Source: Flavobacterium sp. TAB 87 (GTDB lineage: Bacteria > Bacteroidota > Bacteroidia > Flavobacteriales > Flavobacteriaceae). From it: a stretch of DNA of 64,000 nt. Location: contig NZ_LLWK01000026.1 in NCBI RefSeq assembly GCF_001529295.1, forward strand, positions 1 to 64,000, given 5' to 3'. Positions within the stretch are counted from its first letter, which is position 1; each line of letters opens with the position of its first letter. A program made the translations under genes and the position numbers. Below are positions 15,303 to 25,082 of this stretch, piece by piece. The notes below the pieces were generated by a model that was not told the DNA's origin, searched no databases, and saw only the letters and a program-made list of their open reading frames with translations.

Positions 15303-15517
15303 AAGAGGCGGTTATTGACAACAATGACCCCTCATCTTTTGATTACGTGACAGAATCAGGAGCAAAACTACATATCAATTTTAGGTTGTTAGATGCCTAC
15401 TTACGGTATTATATGCACATTAAAAACCCTCAAAAATTGAGCGATCTTGAATGGTGCGAAGAGGTGCAAAACTTGCATTTCATAAGAACAAAAGAAAAAG
15501 AATCATCCCAAAGCTAA
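15290..15517 (+). CDS. Tail chaperone T extension, read by -1 frameshift
   Basis: From the heptamer at 15290-15296 the -1 frame stays open to TAA at 15515-15517 and encodes about 73 residues ([17 protein letters not shown] at its start, KEKESSQS at its end). It has no good start codon of its own near its beginning, and the tape measure ATG follows five bases after its stop. A GT fusion made at low ratio is conserved in many long-tailed phages, so this frame is best read as translated only by slippage. Confidence 0.75.
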   Translation, partial: KKALEEAVIDNNDPSSFDYVTESGAKLHINFRLLDAYLRYYMHIKNPQKLSDLEWCEEVQNLHFIRTKEKESSQS

Positions 15518-15521
15518 TACT

Positions 15522-17276
15522 ATGAGTGCTTACGAATTTATTATTCAAATGAAAAACTACGCTAGTTCATCCTTGAACCAAATAGCGGCTAGTGTTGGTA
15601 TGACTAATAATCGTGTAGGCGAATTGAACAACAATTTTAGAACTACTGAAAGAACTTCTAGTTCATTTACCAACACAATGGGAAGCGGCTTTAAAAGTTT
15701 GATTGGTTTAGTAGGTGCACTTGGAATAGGACTTGGCGTTATAGGCAGTATAAAAGCTGTTTTCAATATGGGTGTCGAGATGGAACAAACCAACATTAAG
15801 TTTGAAGTCCTCCTTGGTTCCGTGGATAAAGCCACCGTGATGCTCAAAAACTTGAATGATTACGCTAACGCGACACCTTATAGTAATGAAGGTATTATAA
15901 AAGGTGCTGAAACGATGCTTGGTTTTGGTATTGCTAATGAAAAAATCATGGGTAATATGAAAATGCTGGGTGATGTTGCCATGGGGAATCAGGAAAAGCT
16001 AGGCGGTTTATCATTAGTATATTCTCAAATTATGGCTACTGGCCGATTAATGGGTCAGGATTTATTGCAATTAATTAACCAGGGCTTTAACCCGCTGCAA
16101 GTGATATCCGAAAACACAGGAATCTCTATGGGTGATTTAAAGAAGAAAATGGAAGATGGTGCAATAAGCGCGAACATGATTGAGGAAGCGTTTAGGTTGG
16201 CTACAACCGAAGGTGGAAGATATTACGATATGTCGAATAAAATGGCAGAAACTGCGGGAGGTAAATGGAGTACTATGATGGGAACATTGCAAAATGTTAT
16301 TTCTAAAGTAGGAATGGCATTTGCCACTTGGGTTTCTCCTTTAATTGATATAGGAATTACTGTTACTAATAACATTATTCCTTTTGGCCATGCAGTTGCA
16401 GGTGTCATTAAATGGATAACAGACGCAAAACCGCTGCTGTTTTTCTTTGCCGCTTTGATTACAGGATTAGGAATAAGCTTTGTCGCTACGAATGCAAGTT
16501 TTTGGCTTTTCTCAATTCAGTTTGCAATTTTTGAAGCTCAATTGTGGTTAGCAACGGCTGCGCAAACTGCTCTTAACTTTGTTATGAGTATGAATCCAAT
16601 AGGATTGGTTGTAATTGCTATAGCCGCATTAATAGCTATTGTCTGGACGCTTTGGACTCGATTTGAAGGATTTAGAGGAATTGTAATGGGGACTTGGGAA
16701 GTTTTAAAAGGTTTTGGAACTGCGATTAAAGAATATGTAATCAATAGAATTCAAGACTTGCTTTCAGGTATTACTGGAATTGGAAGTGCTCTTAAGGCAT
16801 TTTTTAGCGGTGATTTTAAAAGTGCATTCGAGATAGGTAAGAAAGCAGTAGGTGATCTTATGGGCGTTGACTCTAAAAAGAAATTGTTTGATGACGGCTT
16901 AAAAGCCGCCAAAACATTTTCTAAAGGATATAACGATGGTGTAAACATGAAAGCTAAGGAAGCGGGAGTTGAACCAGCCGCTAAAAAGGCAGTTGTCCCT
17001 GATTACTTGAAAAAGGAAAAATCTGAAGCTTTCGCTGATTTGATGAATGATACCGGAAAAGGTGGAAAAGGTAAAAAAGTTAAGGGTGATAAATCGGATA
17101 ATATAGTTTCGGGTGGTTCTAGAATGACTACAATAAATATCACTATTTCAAAACTTCAAGACGACACTAAAATATTTGTAGAATCGACTGAAAAAGGAAT
17201 TGAGCAATTAGGCGAAAAAGTACAAGAGTTATTATTGCGCGCTGTAAATAGCGTGAACCAAATGCAAACCAACTAA
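15522..17276 (+). CDS. Tail tape measure protein
   Basis: The N-terminal 60-200 region ([16 protein letters not shown] and [22 protein letters not shown]) matches the tape-measure N-terminal domain. Hydrophobic membrane-type segments occur at about residues 60-85, 300-325 and 350-372. The C-terminal region is charged and glycine/lysine rich, ending in a helical tail. The protein sets tail length and may enter the host membrane during DNA delivery. At 584 aa it is short, implying a fairly short tail. Confidence 0.88.
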   Translation: MSAYEFIIQMKNYASSSLNQIAASVGMTNNRVGELNNNFRTTERTSSSFTNTMGSGFKSLIGLVGALGIGLGVIGSIKAVFNMGVEMEQTNIKFEVLLGSVDKATVMLKNLNDYANATPYSNEGIIKGAETMLGFGIANEKIMGNMKMLGDVAMGNQEKLGGLSLVYSQIMATGRLMGQDLLQLINQGFNPLQVISENTGISMGDLKKKMEDGAISANMIEEAFRLATTEGGRYYDMSNKMAETAGGKWSTMMGTLQNVISKVGMAFATWVSPLIDIGITVTNNIIPFGHAVAGVIKWITDAKPLLFFFAALITGLGISFVATNASFWLFSIQFAIFEAQLWLATAAQTALNFVMSMNPIGLVVIAIAALIAIVWTLWTRFEGFRGIVMGTWEVLKGFGTAIKEYVINRIQDLLSGITGIGSALKAFFSGDFKSAFEIGKKAVGDLMGVDSKKKLFDDGLKAAKTFSKGYNDGVNMKAKEAGVEPAAKKAVVPDYLKKEKSEAFADLMNDTGKGGKGKKVKGDKSDNIVSGGSRMTTINITISKLQDDTKIFVESTEKGIEQLGEKVQELLLRAVNSVNQMQTN

Positions 17277-17875
17277 TGGCTGAATTTAATATAAAAGAAA
17301 TACTAGTACGTGCTACACTCGATTATATAGGTCCTGCTTTCCCAATGTGGTGGAAAAAGAACCAGTCAAGATATAAGCTACCGGACTTGTTAGGCATAAA
17401 CGCCAAACAGTTAATGGGTGCTAAGTATTTTATGACATTAAAAGTGTCGTATAAAGGTGAACAATTTCTTTTTCCAAATGAGCCTATTATTTCGATAGGG
17501 ATGTCTAAAACTATTGTAAAAACGGCAACCGTAGGGAAGAAAAAGAAACGTTCCGTAAAGGAGTATATTACTACAGACGATGAAGTGATTACAATAAAAG
17601 GTGTGTGTATCAATTTGAATGATCCGGAAGCTTATCCAGCGGACCAGGTTAAATTACTAAATGATCTGTTTGAAGTTAACGATGCTGTTGACATTGAGGA
17701 CAACGCTTTTTTTGAACTGTTTGGTATTCGAAAAATAGTTCTTGAAAGTTTGGATTGGGATGAAATGATTGGAGAAAGCGGATTGCAAAAATACACGATT
17801 AGAGCACTAGGTGACGATGATTTTTTTGCTGATTTAAATGATAAAAACAAAAACAAAACCAACCTATTGAGCTAA
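17276..17875 (+). CDS. Tail protein, DUF6046-like, 199 aa
   Basis: Overlaps the tape measure stop by one base and the hub gene start by one base. The product is beta-rich with a Lys-rich loop (KTATVGKKKKRSVKEYITTDDE, an insertion-like segment near residue 85) and a YPADQVKLLNDLFEVND stretch. This slot holds Mu gpN-like or LysM-like baseplate/tail-end proteins. Family naming is from memory of Bacteroidota phage annotation and is moderate. Confidence 0.6.
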   Translation: MAEFNIKEILVRATLDYIGPAFPMWWKKNQSRYKLPDLLGINAKQLMGAKYFMTLKVSYKGEQFLFPNEPIISIGMSKTIVKTATVGKKKKRSVKEYITTDDEVITIKGVCINLNDPEAYPADQVKLLNDLFEVNDAVDIEDNAFFELFGIRKIVLESLDWDEMIGESGLQKYTIRALGDDDFFADLNDKNKNKTNLLS

Positions 17876-18849
17876 TGTATATACTGGATGGAAAAGTAGA
17901 GATAGGCGAATATGTGTTTAATGCTGTTCACGGTATTGAAATTACAAAGTCGGTCGATGATTTGAGCGATACAGCACTTATTAAACTGCCTAGCCGTTTT
18001 AAAATTCGTCAAAATGGAGTGCAAAAATATACTGAAGAAGCTATAAAAGTGGGTGATAAAGTCATCATTACTTTGGCCTATGAGGGTATTTACGAAGGTG
18101 TGGAGTTTACGGGTTTTGTTAAAAAAATAAGCCCCAAAACCCCAGTTGAAATTCAATGTGAGGATGCGATGTGGCTGTTAAGGCGAAACAATATCAATAT
18201 AAGTTGGGCTAAAACGAGTATTAAAGAAATTGTTCAGGAAGTAATAAAGGGAACTCCAATAGAGATGTCACGCTTTATGAAAGGTCAAGATATTCCACTT
18301 AATAAATGGACTGTTAGAAACGCAAACGGCGCGCAAGTGCTGGAAAGCTTAAGAAAGGATTTAGCGCAAACGGTATTTATTGACGATGAAGGAAAATTGT
18401 ATGTAGGCTTACAGCAGTTGACAAATATAGGTGAAACGGTTGTTTATGATTTGAATTACAATCTGGTTGAAAACAACTTAGAGTTTAAAAGTGCAAACGA
18501 AAGGCGCATTAAGATCAAGTATAATTATATAGACCCTAAAACAAACAAAAAGGAAAGTGTTGAGTTTGGGGACATGGATGGGGAACAACGAGAGTACACC
18601 ACTTCAGTAGTTTCAGATAAAAAGCAACTGGAGAAGATGGCAAATGCTGAACTGGCAAAAATGAAGTATGACGGTTTTGACGGTGATGTGGTTAGTTTTT
18701 TAGTTCCATTCGCCACCAGGGGAATGAAAGCTAAATTAATTGATGAAGAGCACCCTAACCGTGAGGGAAATTATTTTATAAAAAAGGTTGTCACGAGTTT
18801 TGATACTGGAGGCGCAAGGCGAAAAGTAACTTTAGGCAGTAGGTTATAG
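17875..18849 (+). CDS. Baseplate hub, late control D (gpD/gp27)-like
   Basis: The N-terminal beta domain (MYILDGKVEIGEYVFNAV) and the middle 'YEGVEFTGFVKKISPKTPVEIQCEDAMWLLRR' segment follow the late-control-D pattern, where a bound spike sits on a trimeric hub. The segment SIKEIVQEVIKGTPI is the usual helical linker and 'ANERRIKIKYNYI' the later beta part. 324 aa is typical. The hub caps the tube and anchors the spike. Confidence 0.82.
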   Translation: MYILDGKVEIGEYVFNAVHGIEITKSVDDLSDTALIKLPSRFKIRQNGVQKYTEEAIKVGDKVIITLAYEGIYEGVEFTGFVKKISPKTPVEIQCEDAMWLLRRNNINISWAKTSIKEIVQEVIKGTPIEMSRFMKGQDIPLNKWTVRNANGAQVLESLRKDLAQTVFIDDEGKLYVGLQQLTNIGETVVYDLNYNLVENNLEFKSANERRIKIKYNYIDPKTNKKESVEFGDMDGEQREYTTSVVSDKKQLEKMANAELAKMKYDGFDGDVVSFLVPFATRGMKAKLIDEEHPNREGNYFIKKVVTSFDTGGARRKVTLGSRL

Positions 18850-18855
18850 AACTAA

Positions 18856-18903
18856 TAGGGATGAGATTGCTTTGCTTCGTGCCTCGCAACTCATCGTAAT
18901 GAC
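18856..18903. repeat. Dispersed-type intergenic repeat
   Basis: Between the hub gene and the spike-like gene is a segment containing GATGAGATTGCTTTGCTTCG and GCCTCGCAACTCATCGTAAT, which fold back on each other in part. It resembles the common bacterial intergenic repeat 'GAGATTGCTTC..CGCAATGACA'. This is one of three such repeat-like stretches at gene junctions in this operon. Confidence 0.45.
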
Positions 18904-18909
18904 AAAAAA

Positions 18910-19413
18910 ATGAGCGAATTAACAGAGGCATTTAGAAGATTAAAAAAAAGAGATGTAGATACGTTTCCCGCCGTTGTTGTTTCAGTAGATAAGGACAAAG
19001 GAACTTGTGTTGTTGAGGCAGATGGCTTGAAGCTTTTAGATGTTCAGCTATCAGCAATATTGGATGGGAACAATCAAAAATTTTACTTGTTTCCAAAGGT
19101 GGAAAGCTCTGTTTTGATTAGTCCGATAAATGAAGATATAAACAGGTTGTATGTTGAGGCTTACTCAGAAATTGAAAGTTTGGATTTGAATATCGAGCAA
19201 GTTCAGTTTCAAGTGGATAAGGAAGGTTTTCTTTTTCAAAAGGAAAATGAAACACTCAAGAGATTAATGATCGATTTGATTGCAGCAATTAAGGGGATGA
19301 GTTTTACACTGACCACTCCTGATACTATTAACGGTGCGACGACATTATTAAATAACACGGCACAATTTGAAGCCGTTGAAAATAGATTTAATCAGTTTTT
19401 AAAAGGGAATTAA
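18910..19413 (+). CDS. Baseplate/spike-like protein (gpV/gp45-like candidate)
   Basis: The first ~90 residues look like the OB-fold start of baseplate assembly proteins (FPAVVVSVDKDKGTCVVEADG, then FPKVESSVLISPIN). The C-terminal ~60 residues are helical rather than a long beta-helix needle, so it may be a simplified spike base. It follows the hub gene after the repeat at 18856-18903. Confidence 0.6.
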   Translation: MSELTEAFRRLKKRDVDTFPAVVVSVDKDKGTCVVEADGLKLLDVQLSAILDGNNQKFYLFPKVESSVLISPINEDINRLYVEAYSEIESLDLNIEQVQFQVDKEGFLFQKENETLKRLMIDLIAAIKGMSFTLTTPDTINGATTLLNNTAQFEAVENRFNQFLKGN

Positions 19414-19415
19414 GT

Positions 19416-19802
19416 ATGAATGATTTATTAGTTGCCTTTATAGGTATTGTTTCAACTGGAGCCACAAGTTACTTGACTTTTTTGTTTGCTAGGAGTAAAT
19501 ACAAGCAAGAAGTAGAAAAAATAAAAGTCGAAGTTTTACAGGCTAGGGAATCAGCCGACACTATCGCCATTGATAATGACATTAAATTGTCTGGACATTA
19601 TAAAGAGATTCTGGATGATTTAAAAAACCGCTATGAAGATCGCTATAAGGAATTTGAGGCGATGATGAATAGAAAATTCAGTCTACTGGAAGAGGAAATA
19701 AAATTGAAAGATAGAAAAATAAAGCTTCAGCAGGTAGAGATTATCGAACTAAAGCGAGAAAACCGAACACTTAAAGCTCATGCAAAAGCAAATATTACAT
19801 AA
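19416..19802 (+). CDS. Membrane-anchored coiled-coil protein, 128 aa
   Basis: One N-terminal membrane segment (LLVAFIGIVSTGATSYLTFLF, about residues 4-24) is followed by ~100 residues of strongly charged heptad-like helix (KYKQEVEKIKVEVLQ; KLKDRKIKLQQVEIIELKRE). The layout resembles an inner-membrane spanin or a lysis accessory, but the gene sits between baseplate genes and away from the amidase. A holin role is possible but unproven; one transmembrane segment with a long coiled coil is not a classic holin. Confidence 0.6.
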   Translation: MNDLLVAFIGIVSTGATSYLTFLFARSKYKQEVEKIKVEVLQARESADTIAIDNDIKLSGHYKEILDDLKNRYEDRYKEFEAMMNRKFSLLEEEIKLKDRKIKLQQVEIIELKRENRTLKAHAKANIT

Positions 19803-20079
19803 TCAAAGCTTACTTGATATTGCAGTTCAAAGCAATGGTACGGCTTTAAGTGTTTTTGAAATTGCTATTAAAAATGGAATTTCGATAACAACTGAAATGG
19901 TGCCAGGACAAAACATTGAACTTTTTGAAAGTCCAATTATTGATAGAGAAATTGTTGACTATTTCGCCGCCAAGGAAATGATAGTAGCTACTGGCTTTAA
20001 TGGCTTACAAGAAGAAAACATTATACCACAGCTTGGCATAGGCTCAATGGCGATAGGCTCAACATTTATAGTAGGGTAA
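19780..20079 (+). CDS. LysM-type baseplate protein (gpX-like), 99 aa
   Basis: Residues about 8-45 (QSLLDIAVQSNGTALSVFEIA..NGIS) form a LysM-like unit of the gpX type, which helps assemble the baseplate around the hub. The gene overlaps the preceding one by 23 bases. The C-terminal half has short hydrophobic strands (GSMAIGSTFIVG). No catalytic residues are expected. Confidence 0.65.
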   Translation: MQKQILHNQSLLDIAVQSNGTALSVFEIAIKNGISITTEMVPGQNIELFESPIIDREIVDYFAAKEMIVATGFNGLQEENIIPQLGIGSMAIGSTFIVG

Positions 20080-20082
20080 AAA

Positions 20083-20128
20083 AGATTGCAGATTTTTGAT
20101 TAACGATTTTTGATTTCAGATTTAACAA
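20083..20128. repeat. Dispersed-type AT-rich intergenic repeat
   Basis: The gap before the baseplate J-like gene has the near-tandem pattern GATTTTTGATTAACG / GATTTTTGATTTCAG preceded by AGATTGCAGATT. Such GATTTTTGATT-type strings are often found between flavobacterial genes. It does not encode a protein. Confidence 0.4.
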
Positions 20129-20129
20129 C

Positions 20130-20963
20130 ATGGCTAGAACGATACAGGTAATACAACAAGAAATGTTTGACGCTATTGCGGCAGACGAAAACTTAACAGA
20201 ATTAAATTCTTCCAGCAAAACGGCTATTTATAGACTCTTTGTGTTTGTAGTTGCATTTTCAATTTGGATTTTAGAAACTTTATTTGACACCCATAAAAAA
20301 GAAGTCGAAGACATTATCGAACAAAAATTTCCGCACCGTCCGAGTTGGTACCGCAGTAAAGCGTTGGCATTTCAGTATGGATTTAATTTGATTGCGGATT
20401 CGGATAAATACAACAACAATGGCTTTACGGTTGAACAAATCGAAAATTCAAAAATTATAAAATACAGCGCTGTTACGCAAAACGGCGGACAGTTATTAGT
20501 TAAAATCGCCTCGGAAAATGCGGGAGTTTTAGCGCCAATCACACCCACGCAAAAAGAAGCTTTTGAAGCTTACATTAAAGAAATAGCCGATTGTGGCGTG
20601 AAGTATATCGTGGTGAATAATTTGCCTGATATTTTGCTTTTGAATATGCAAATATTTCGTGATCCCTTGGTTTTGGATGATACAGGTATGAGCCGTTCAA
20701 ACGGAAACAAACCCGTTGAAGATGCCATTTTAGAATACATGAAAGAATTGCCCTTTAATGGCGAACTGGTTCTGGCGCATCTCGTGGATAAGTTACAGCT
20801 GGTAGAAGGTGTTAAGATTCCGCATATTGTAATTGCCGAAAGTCGAGTGATTGATTTAAGTATTAGCGATTATGGATCACCGCAACCAATCACGGTTAAA
20901 ACAGTTCCCGAAAGCGGCTATTTTACCGTGCCTAATTTTGATAACGTTAGCTATGTGGTATAA
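20130..20963 (+). CDS. Baseplate assembly protein J-like
   Basis: A 277-aa protein with a helical start (IQVIQQEMFDAIAADENLTEL), a PSWYRSKALAFQYGFNLI segment, and a later beta-rich half with IVVNNLPDILLLNMQIFRDP, typical of Bacteroidota versions of the gpJ-type wedge protein. It would form the inner ring of the baseplate. The last residues are beta strands that end GYFTVPNFDNVSYVV. Confidence 0.65.
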   Translation: MARTIQVIQQEMFDAIAADENLTELNSSSKTAIYRLFVFVVAFSIWILETLFDTHKKEVEDIIEQKFPHRPSWYRSKALAFQYGFNLIADSDKYNNNGFTVEQIENSKIIKYSAVTQNGGQLLVKIASENAGVLAPITPTQKEAFEAYIKEIADCGVKYIVVNNLPDILLLNMQIFRDPLVLDDTGMSRSNGNKPVEDAILEYMKELPFNGELVLAHLVDKLQLVEGVKIPHIVIAESRVIDLSISDYGSPQPITVKTVPESGYFTVPNFDNVSYVV

Positions 20964-20996
20964 CCCTTCGACTCCGCTCAGGATGATAAAAAAACA
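20962..20996. repeat. Dispersed-type intergenic repeat
   Basis: Immediately after the J-like gene is CCCTTCGACTCCGCTCAGGA, the core of a repeat widely seen between Flavobacterium genes ('CCTTCGACTCCGCTCAGGGTGAC'). It is GC-rich compared with the neighbouring operon, which supports an outside origin. Confidence 0.45.
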
Positions 20997-21001
20997 GGAA
21001 T

Positions 21002-21466
21002 ATGTGGTATAAAATAGATTGGGATCGTTTGATATTATTGCTCTTGCCGACCTTCTTGCGAAAGCCTGTTTTGTTTGGGTACATCAAAGCTTTGATTGCG
21101 CCCATTGCGAGCTTGCATTATAAGTGGGAACAACTGCGTGTGGCGAATTTAAAAAAGCTGTCGTACAACTCGCAACGGTGTTATTTGCGCGGCGCATTAA
21201 ATGACATTGCTGATCCCGACCAAAGGCGAATTTACATCGACGAAGTACCCGAGTTGAATGCGAGCTATTTGTACCAACCCGAAGAGAATTTGGATTATTA
21301 CCTGGACACAATGTTTTTGGACTTGGATTATACGGCAACAGGCGAAACGGTTGACTTTATAGTCTATGTGCCCGAACAAATTTTGACAGACAAAAAAAAC
21401 GAAATCATTGCAACGCTTGAATTTTACAAGCTGGCTGGAAAAGCATATAAAATACTGACGATATGA
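21002..21466 (+). CDS. Baseplate/tail protein I-like, 154 aa
   Basis: A start MWYKIDWDRLILLLLPTFLR and helical middle with ANLKKLSYNSQRCYLRGALND precede a beta-rich end (ETVDFIVYVPEQILT). The spot between J-like and fibre-adaptor genes is where gpI-like wedge proteins sit. The hydrophobic start is too short and proline-broken for a true membrane segment. Confidence 0.6.
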   Translation: MWYKIDWDRLILLLLPTFLRKPVLFGYIKALIAPIASLHYKWEQLRVANLKKLSYNSQRCYLRGALNDIADPDQRRIYIDEVPELNASYLYQPEENLDYYLDTMFLDLDYTATGETVDFIVYVPEQILTDKKNEIIATLEFYKLAGKAYKILTI

Positions 21467-22272
21467 ATACAATTAATTTTAATTTACTCAACGGCTTACC
21501 GATGAACCAAGCCGTTTTGGATCGGCTTCAAAAGGCGTATTCGATGTTTAATGCACTTGGGAATATTGTTGGCGAAAAAACAATTATTTCGGGTTGTACC
21601 GTGTCAGGCTCAACCGTGAGCGATGGTGTTGTTTTTGTGAATGGCGAAGTTTTTAATTTTAAAGGCGGTATTGTGTCGCCTACGGTTAGGATTAAAGAAG
21701 ACGTCACCAATCTTACCTTTAAAGACGATAATGCGTACCCAGTCGTAAAAACCCGCTACCTAGAATTTGGTTCTGGCGTTGGTGCGATTGATTGGGCTGA
21801 CTTTAAAAGAGGTTTTGCGACCAAAGATATTGTTGCCGGACTTTTGGGTAAAGCCGATCAAAGTTCGTTTGATGCGCTTTCTGCAGCCTTTGTACTGGTT
21901 TATGAAAAGATGTTGACAATTGATGTTGGAGCAGAAAAAAACGTGCAGCCAAATTGGACGCAAGCAGACGACACCAAAGATGACTTTATTAAAAATAAAC
22001 CATCAACAATTAGTGTTTTGAAGAAAGGCGTTTTTGCTGTGGCAGATTTTGCCGCTGATAGTTTGCAAACAGTAACTTTTCCGACCGTAGGAACGAACAA
22101 TTATATGGTTGTTGGCTCTATGGTTTCAATTGGCACCAACTACGATAATGACAATGATGTTATATGGATGGTCAGAGAAAAAACCAACAGTTCGTTTAAG
22201 CTAACACTTAGAGAACTTGGCGGTGCCATCCAAAATTTAAGTTTCGAATACATGCTAATACCACTAACATAA
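21463..22272 (+). CDS. Baseplate-to-fibre adaptor or short tail fibre, 269 aa
   Basis: Overlaps the previous stop by 4 bases. Residues about 40-75 have short beta repeats (ISGCTVSGSTVSDGVVFVNG), and residues about 150-170 hold NVQPNWTQADDTKDDFIKNKP-type sequence (W-x-x-x-D...D-F-I-K-N-K-P), a motif found in phage-tail fibre proteins of this phylum. The C-terminal domain is beta-rich. It probably carries the large fibre encoded next. Confidence 0.6.
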   Translation: MNTINFNLLNGLPMNQAVLDRLQKAYSMFNALGNIVGEKTIISGCTVSGSTVSDGVVFVNGEVFNFKGGIVSPTVRIKEDVTNLTFKDDNAYPVVKTRYLEFGSGVGAIDWADFKRGFATKDIVAGLLGKADQSSFDALSAAFVLVYEKMLTIDVGAEKNVQPNWTQADDTKDDFIKNKPSTISVLKKGVFAVADFAADSLQTVTFPTVGTNNYMVVGSMVSIGTNYDNDNDVIWMVREKTNSSFKLTLRELGGAIQNLSFEYMLIPLT

Positions 22273-25082
22273 TGGCAACTAAAAATACAGTTAAAAATTG
22301 GTTTCTTACAGGCTTAAAACCAACACAGGCACAATTTCATGCGTTCTTTGATTCCATTTTTTGGAAAGGCGAAAAAATACCCGTTGCAGACATTGAAGGA
22401 ATTGAAAATATATTGAACGCTAAAGCCGAAGCGGCGGTGTTGGATGCGCACTTGATTGATTCTGGGGCTCATGCTGATTTGTTTGGTGATTTTGTTACTG
22501 TTGATGACTTGGATAATTATACCTTGAAAGGTGGTTCTGACTTAACAGCAAAAGGCCTAAGCGATAAAATCGACGATGTCTACCAACCAAACGTATTAAT
22601 CTCTTCGGTACAGCCAACACGAGCAGCTAACAAATTCACCTATCCCGCATTGAGCTATGATGTACTGATTAATAAAGTACGCTACAAAAACTCGTTAAAA
22701 TTTGAAACTACGATTCTTGCAGCAGCAGAAAATTTCAAGCGAACAGATTTAGTCTATATCACGATCGATGGCGTGATGGGAATAAAAGTTGGCGCAGAAA
22801 ACACGACTGTTTCAGTTCGTCCTGAATTAACAGCCAATGAGGTTGCTGTTTCTTTTATCAATGTATTTGGAAATGATGTGGAAGCGCCAGTAGCCGTTGA
22901 CAATAAAGTTTCAATTCAGAATTCTATTGGACAGCACCAATTTTACATGGAAGATTTTCTACGTGTAAGAGGTGTTGATTTTGATGATTCAACCAAACAA
23001 ATAATCATATCTCCATTGTCTCCAAATACAGCATTTGTTGACAATTTGAATGGAAATGACGCTACGGCTGAAATAGAAAATTCAAAAAAACCATTTAAAA
23101 CGATTGATGGCGTATTTGCTAGATATACAGCAGATCAATCAGTTACAGCATTTGTTAGGTTGTATTTAGTGAATGCCTCAGTCTATCCTTGGAATAACAA
23201 AATATACAACATATCATTTGAAATATATTCGGACAAAGCAGCTACGGTGGATATGAGTGGGGCATCTTCAGGTAGCATCTTTATAAATTTTAACGTTTCG
23301 TTAAGATATACAATGTATTTAAATATACCATTAGGTACTTTAAGAAATAACAAATTAACAACGGGATGTAGTTTTAGTAATGAAGATTTTTCCACGGTAG
23401 TTAATTTAAAATCAATAAATTGGACTTGTGACTCAACTGTTTTTGGAACACTGGAAGGGGTAATTTTTCTAACGTTATCTGAATTGACTTTGGTTGGTAA
23501 CCTTATGGTTTATTCAGGAATAGTAAAAACTCCTTTAAGTTTAGCTAAATTAAGTATAGTAGGTAAAATAAATAATCCGTTAGGTATAATAGTCAAGGAA
23601 CTTACAATACCATCAGGGGATGCTCCATTTGCAAACGGTGAAGAGTGGACAATAGGGAATATTTTTGGAAAACTTAATTTCTCGTACACGCATAACAGCA
23701 CTATCAAAATAAAGTTCAACGACTCAATTATAACCGAGGGAATAAATTTTGCTGGTAATGATCAAGGGAATATCGTTTTTTCAGGAAATATTAAAAGCAC
23801 GATTATAACAGGTTCAATTCTTGCAAATAGAGCGGATAGAATCGGAACAATGACGTGGACTGACTTAACGATTCAAGACTTGAAAAGTAATGGAATATTT
23901 TTCCATGGTGGATATATAACTCTGAAGGTAATAAACTGTTACATAAATCAGACTGTAGGGACCTGGTTGTTTAGAAATACTGGAAAGACATTAGGCAACT
24001 GTTCTTATCGAGTTGAGAAAACTACACTGCGTCAGGCTACGCCAGGAGTATTGTTGAGTTTAGATAACAATAACCTAATCACAACCATAGATATTGGCGG
24101 ATTTGAAAGTAATTGTCTGTCTATTACAGACGTAAAAAATAGCCCTATAACTTTTGATTTACTTTCGTTTAAAGATAAAAAGAGGGAAATTGTAATTAGG
24201 TCAAAAATTGATCTAGTTGACAGGGTACTGGATTCAGAAATGAATTATATGATTGATGGTGTGATAAATTTGTTACCAACCGAAAGAATCATCGTTCCAG
24301 TTGGGGGACTAAGTATTTCAGGATATGGATTCGATGTATCAGCGATTAGAGCAACGCAACCAAATTCAATTATTTACCAAAGCCCAACTGGTGGTTGTGG
24401 TAATTTATTTATTCAAAACTTGAGTCACGAGGCTTCTGGTGGTGGCAGTAAGGTATTTGATTTAACAAATGCGGGAGCGCCAACTGGAGGCGCAGATGCA
24501 ATTGAATTAGGAGTTGTGAATTTTGATAACTGTGATTCATTAGGAATTCTTAAAAACTTTAGACAAGGTCTTTGGGATAATATCGGAGCTTTTGGATGCA
24601 AGGACGGCCTGACTTTGGAAGGTGTTTGGAGCGGAGGTTTTAGGGCTGATTTAGTAATTGTAAGGAATTTTGGAGTTGCGAGTGTCGGTGGTACTTTATT
24701 CAAGAAAGGCGCAGGCCTTTTGTTTAAGAGTAGATTTTTAACTGACATAAATGCGGATTTCAAAACCAGTGGAAGTTTATCAGATTTTGATTCATCTACA
24801 TTCAATACTACTAAACTGTATCAGGTCAAAGCAGCTCAGGTTACAAGGAATAACGTATTGGATGACACCCAAAATTACACTGGAACTCTTAACGCTTTCA
24901 GTCCTGAATGTGACTGGAGTGGAAATAATGGAATGAAAAATAGCAACATCCACCCATACGGAATCTCAACTGACAAGATGAATGCGTATTCAAATGACGC
25001 TGCAGCAGCGTCAGGAGGAATTGCCGTGGGTCAGGTTTATGTAGAAACTGTTACGGGTTACTTCAAGACTCGACTAGCGTAG
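22272..25082 (+). CDS. Large tail fibre/receptor-binding protein with beta-helix, 936 aa
   Basis: The N-terminus (TVKNWFLTGLKPTQAQFHAFFDSIFWKG) is a standard fibre attachment segment in Bacteroidota phages. The centre (residues about 260-760) is a long series of beta-rich, Asn/Gly/Ser/Thr stretches with regular spacing, consistent with a right-handed beta-helix; DNLNGNDATAEIENSKKPFKT is the usual pectate-lyase-type opening. The C-terminus ends IAVGQVYVETVTGYFKTRLA, a typical fibre tip. It is the last phage gene before the right end. No reverse transcriptase or variable repeat was seen beside it. Confidence 0.8.
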   Translation: MATKNTVKNWFLTGLKPTQAQFHAFFDSIFWKGEKIPVADIEGIENILNAKAEAAVLDAHLIDSGAHADLFGDFVTVDDLDNYTLKGGSDLTAKGLSDKIDDVYQPNVLISSVQPTRAANKFTYPALSYDVLINKVRYKNSLKFETTILAAAENFKRTDLVYITIDGVMGIKVGAENTTVSVRPELTANEVAVSFINVFGNDVEAPVAVDNKVSIQNSIGQHQFYMEDFLRVRGVDFDDSTKQIIISPLSPNTAFVDNLNGNDATAEIENSKKPFKTIDGVFARYTADQSVTAFVRLYLVNASVYPWNNKIYNISFEIYSDKAATVDMSGASSGSIFINFNVSLRYTMYLNIPLGTLRNNKLTTGCSFSNEDFSTVVNLKSINWTCDSTVFGTLEGVIFLTLSELTLVGNLMVYSGIVKTPLSLAKLSIVGKINNPLGIIVKELTIPSGDAPFANGEEWTIGNIFGKLNFSYTHNSTIKIKFNDSIITEGINFAGNDQGNIVFSGNIKSTIITGSILANRADRIGTMTWTDLTIQDLKSNGIFFHGGYITLKVINCYINQTVGTWLFRNTGKTLGNCSYRVEKTTLRQATPGVLLSLDNNNLITTIDIGGFESNCLSITDVKNSPITFDLLSFKDKKREIVIRSKIDLVDRVLDSEMNYMIDGVINLLPTERIIVPVGGLSISGYGFDVSAIRATQPNSIIYQSPTGGCGNLFIQNLSHEASGGGSKVFDLTNAGAPTGGADAIELGVVNFDNCDSLGILKNFRQGLWDNIGAFGCKDGLTLEGVWSGGFRADLVIVRNFGVASVGGTLFKKGAGLLFKSRFLTDINADFKTSGSLSDFDSSTFNTTKLYQVKAAQVTRNNVLDDTQNYTGTLNAFSPECDWSGNNGMKNSNIHPYGISTDKMNAYSNDAAAASGGIAVGQVYVETVTGYFKTRLA

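Noticed and set aside
22272..25082. Diversity-generating retroelement acting on the tail fibre
   Set aside because: No reverse transcriptase gene, no template repeat and no second copy of the fibre 3' end was seen in the window.
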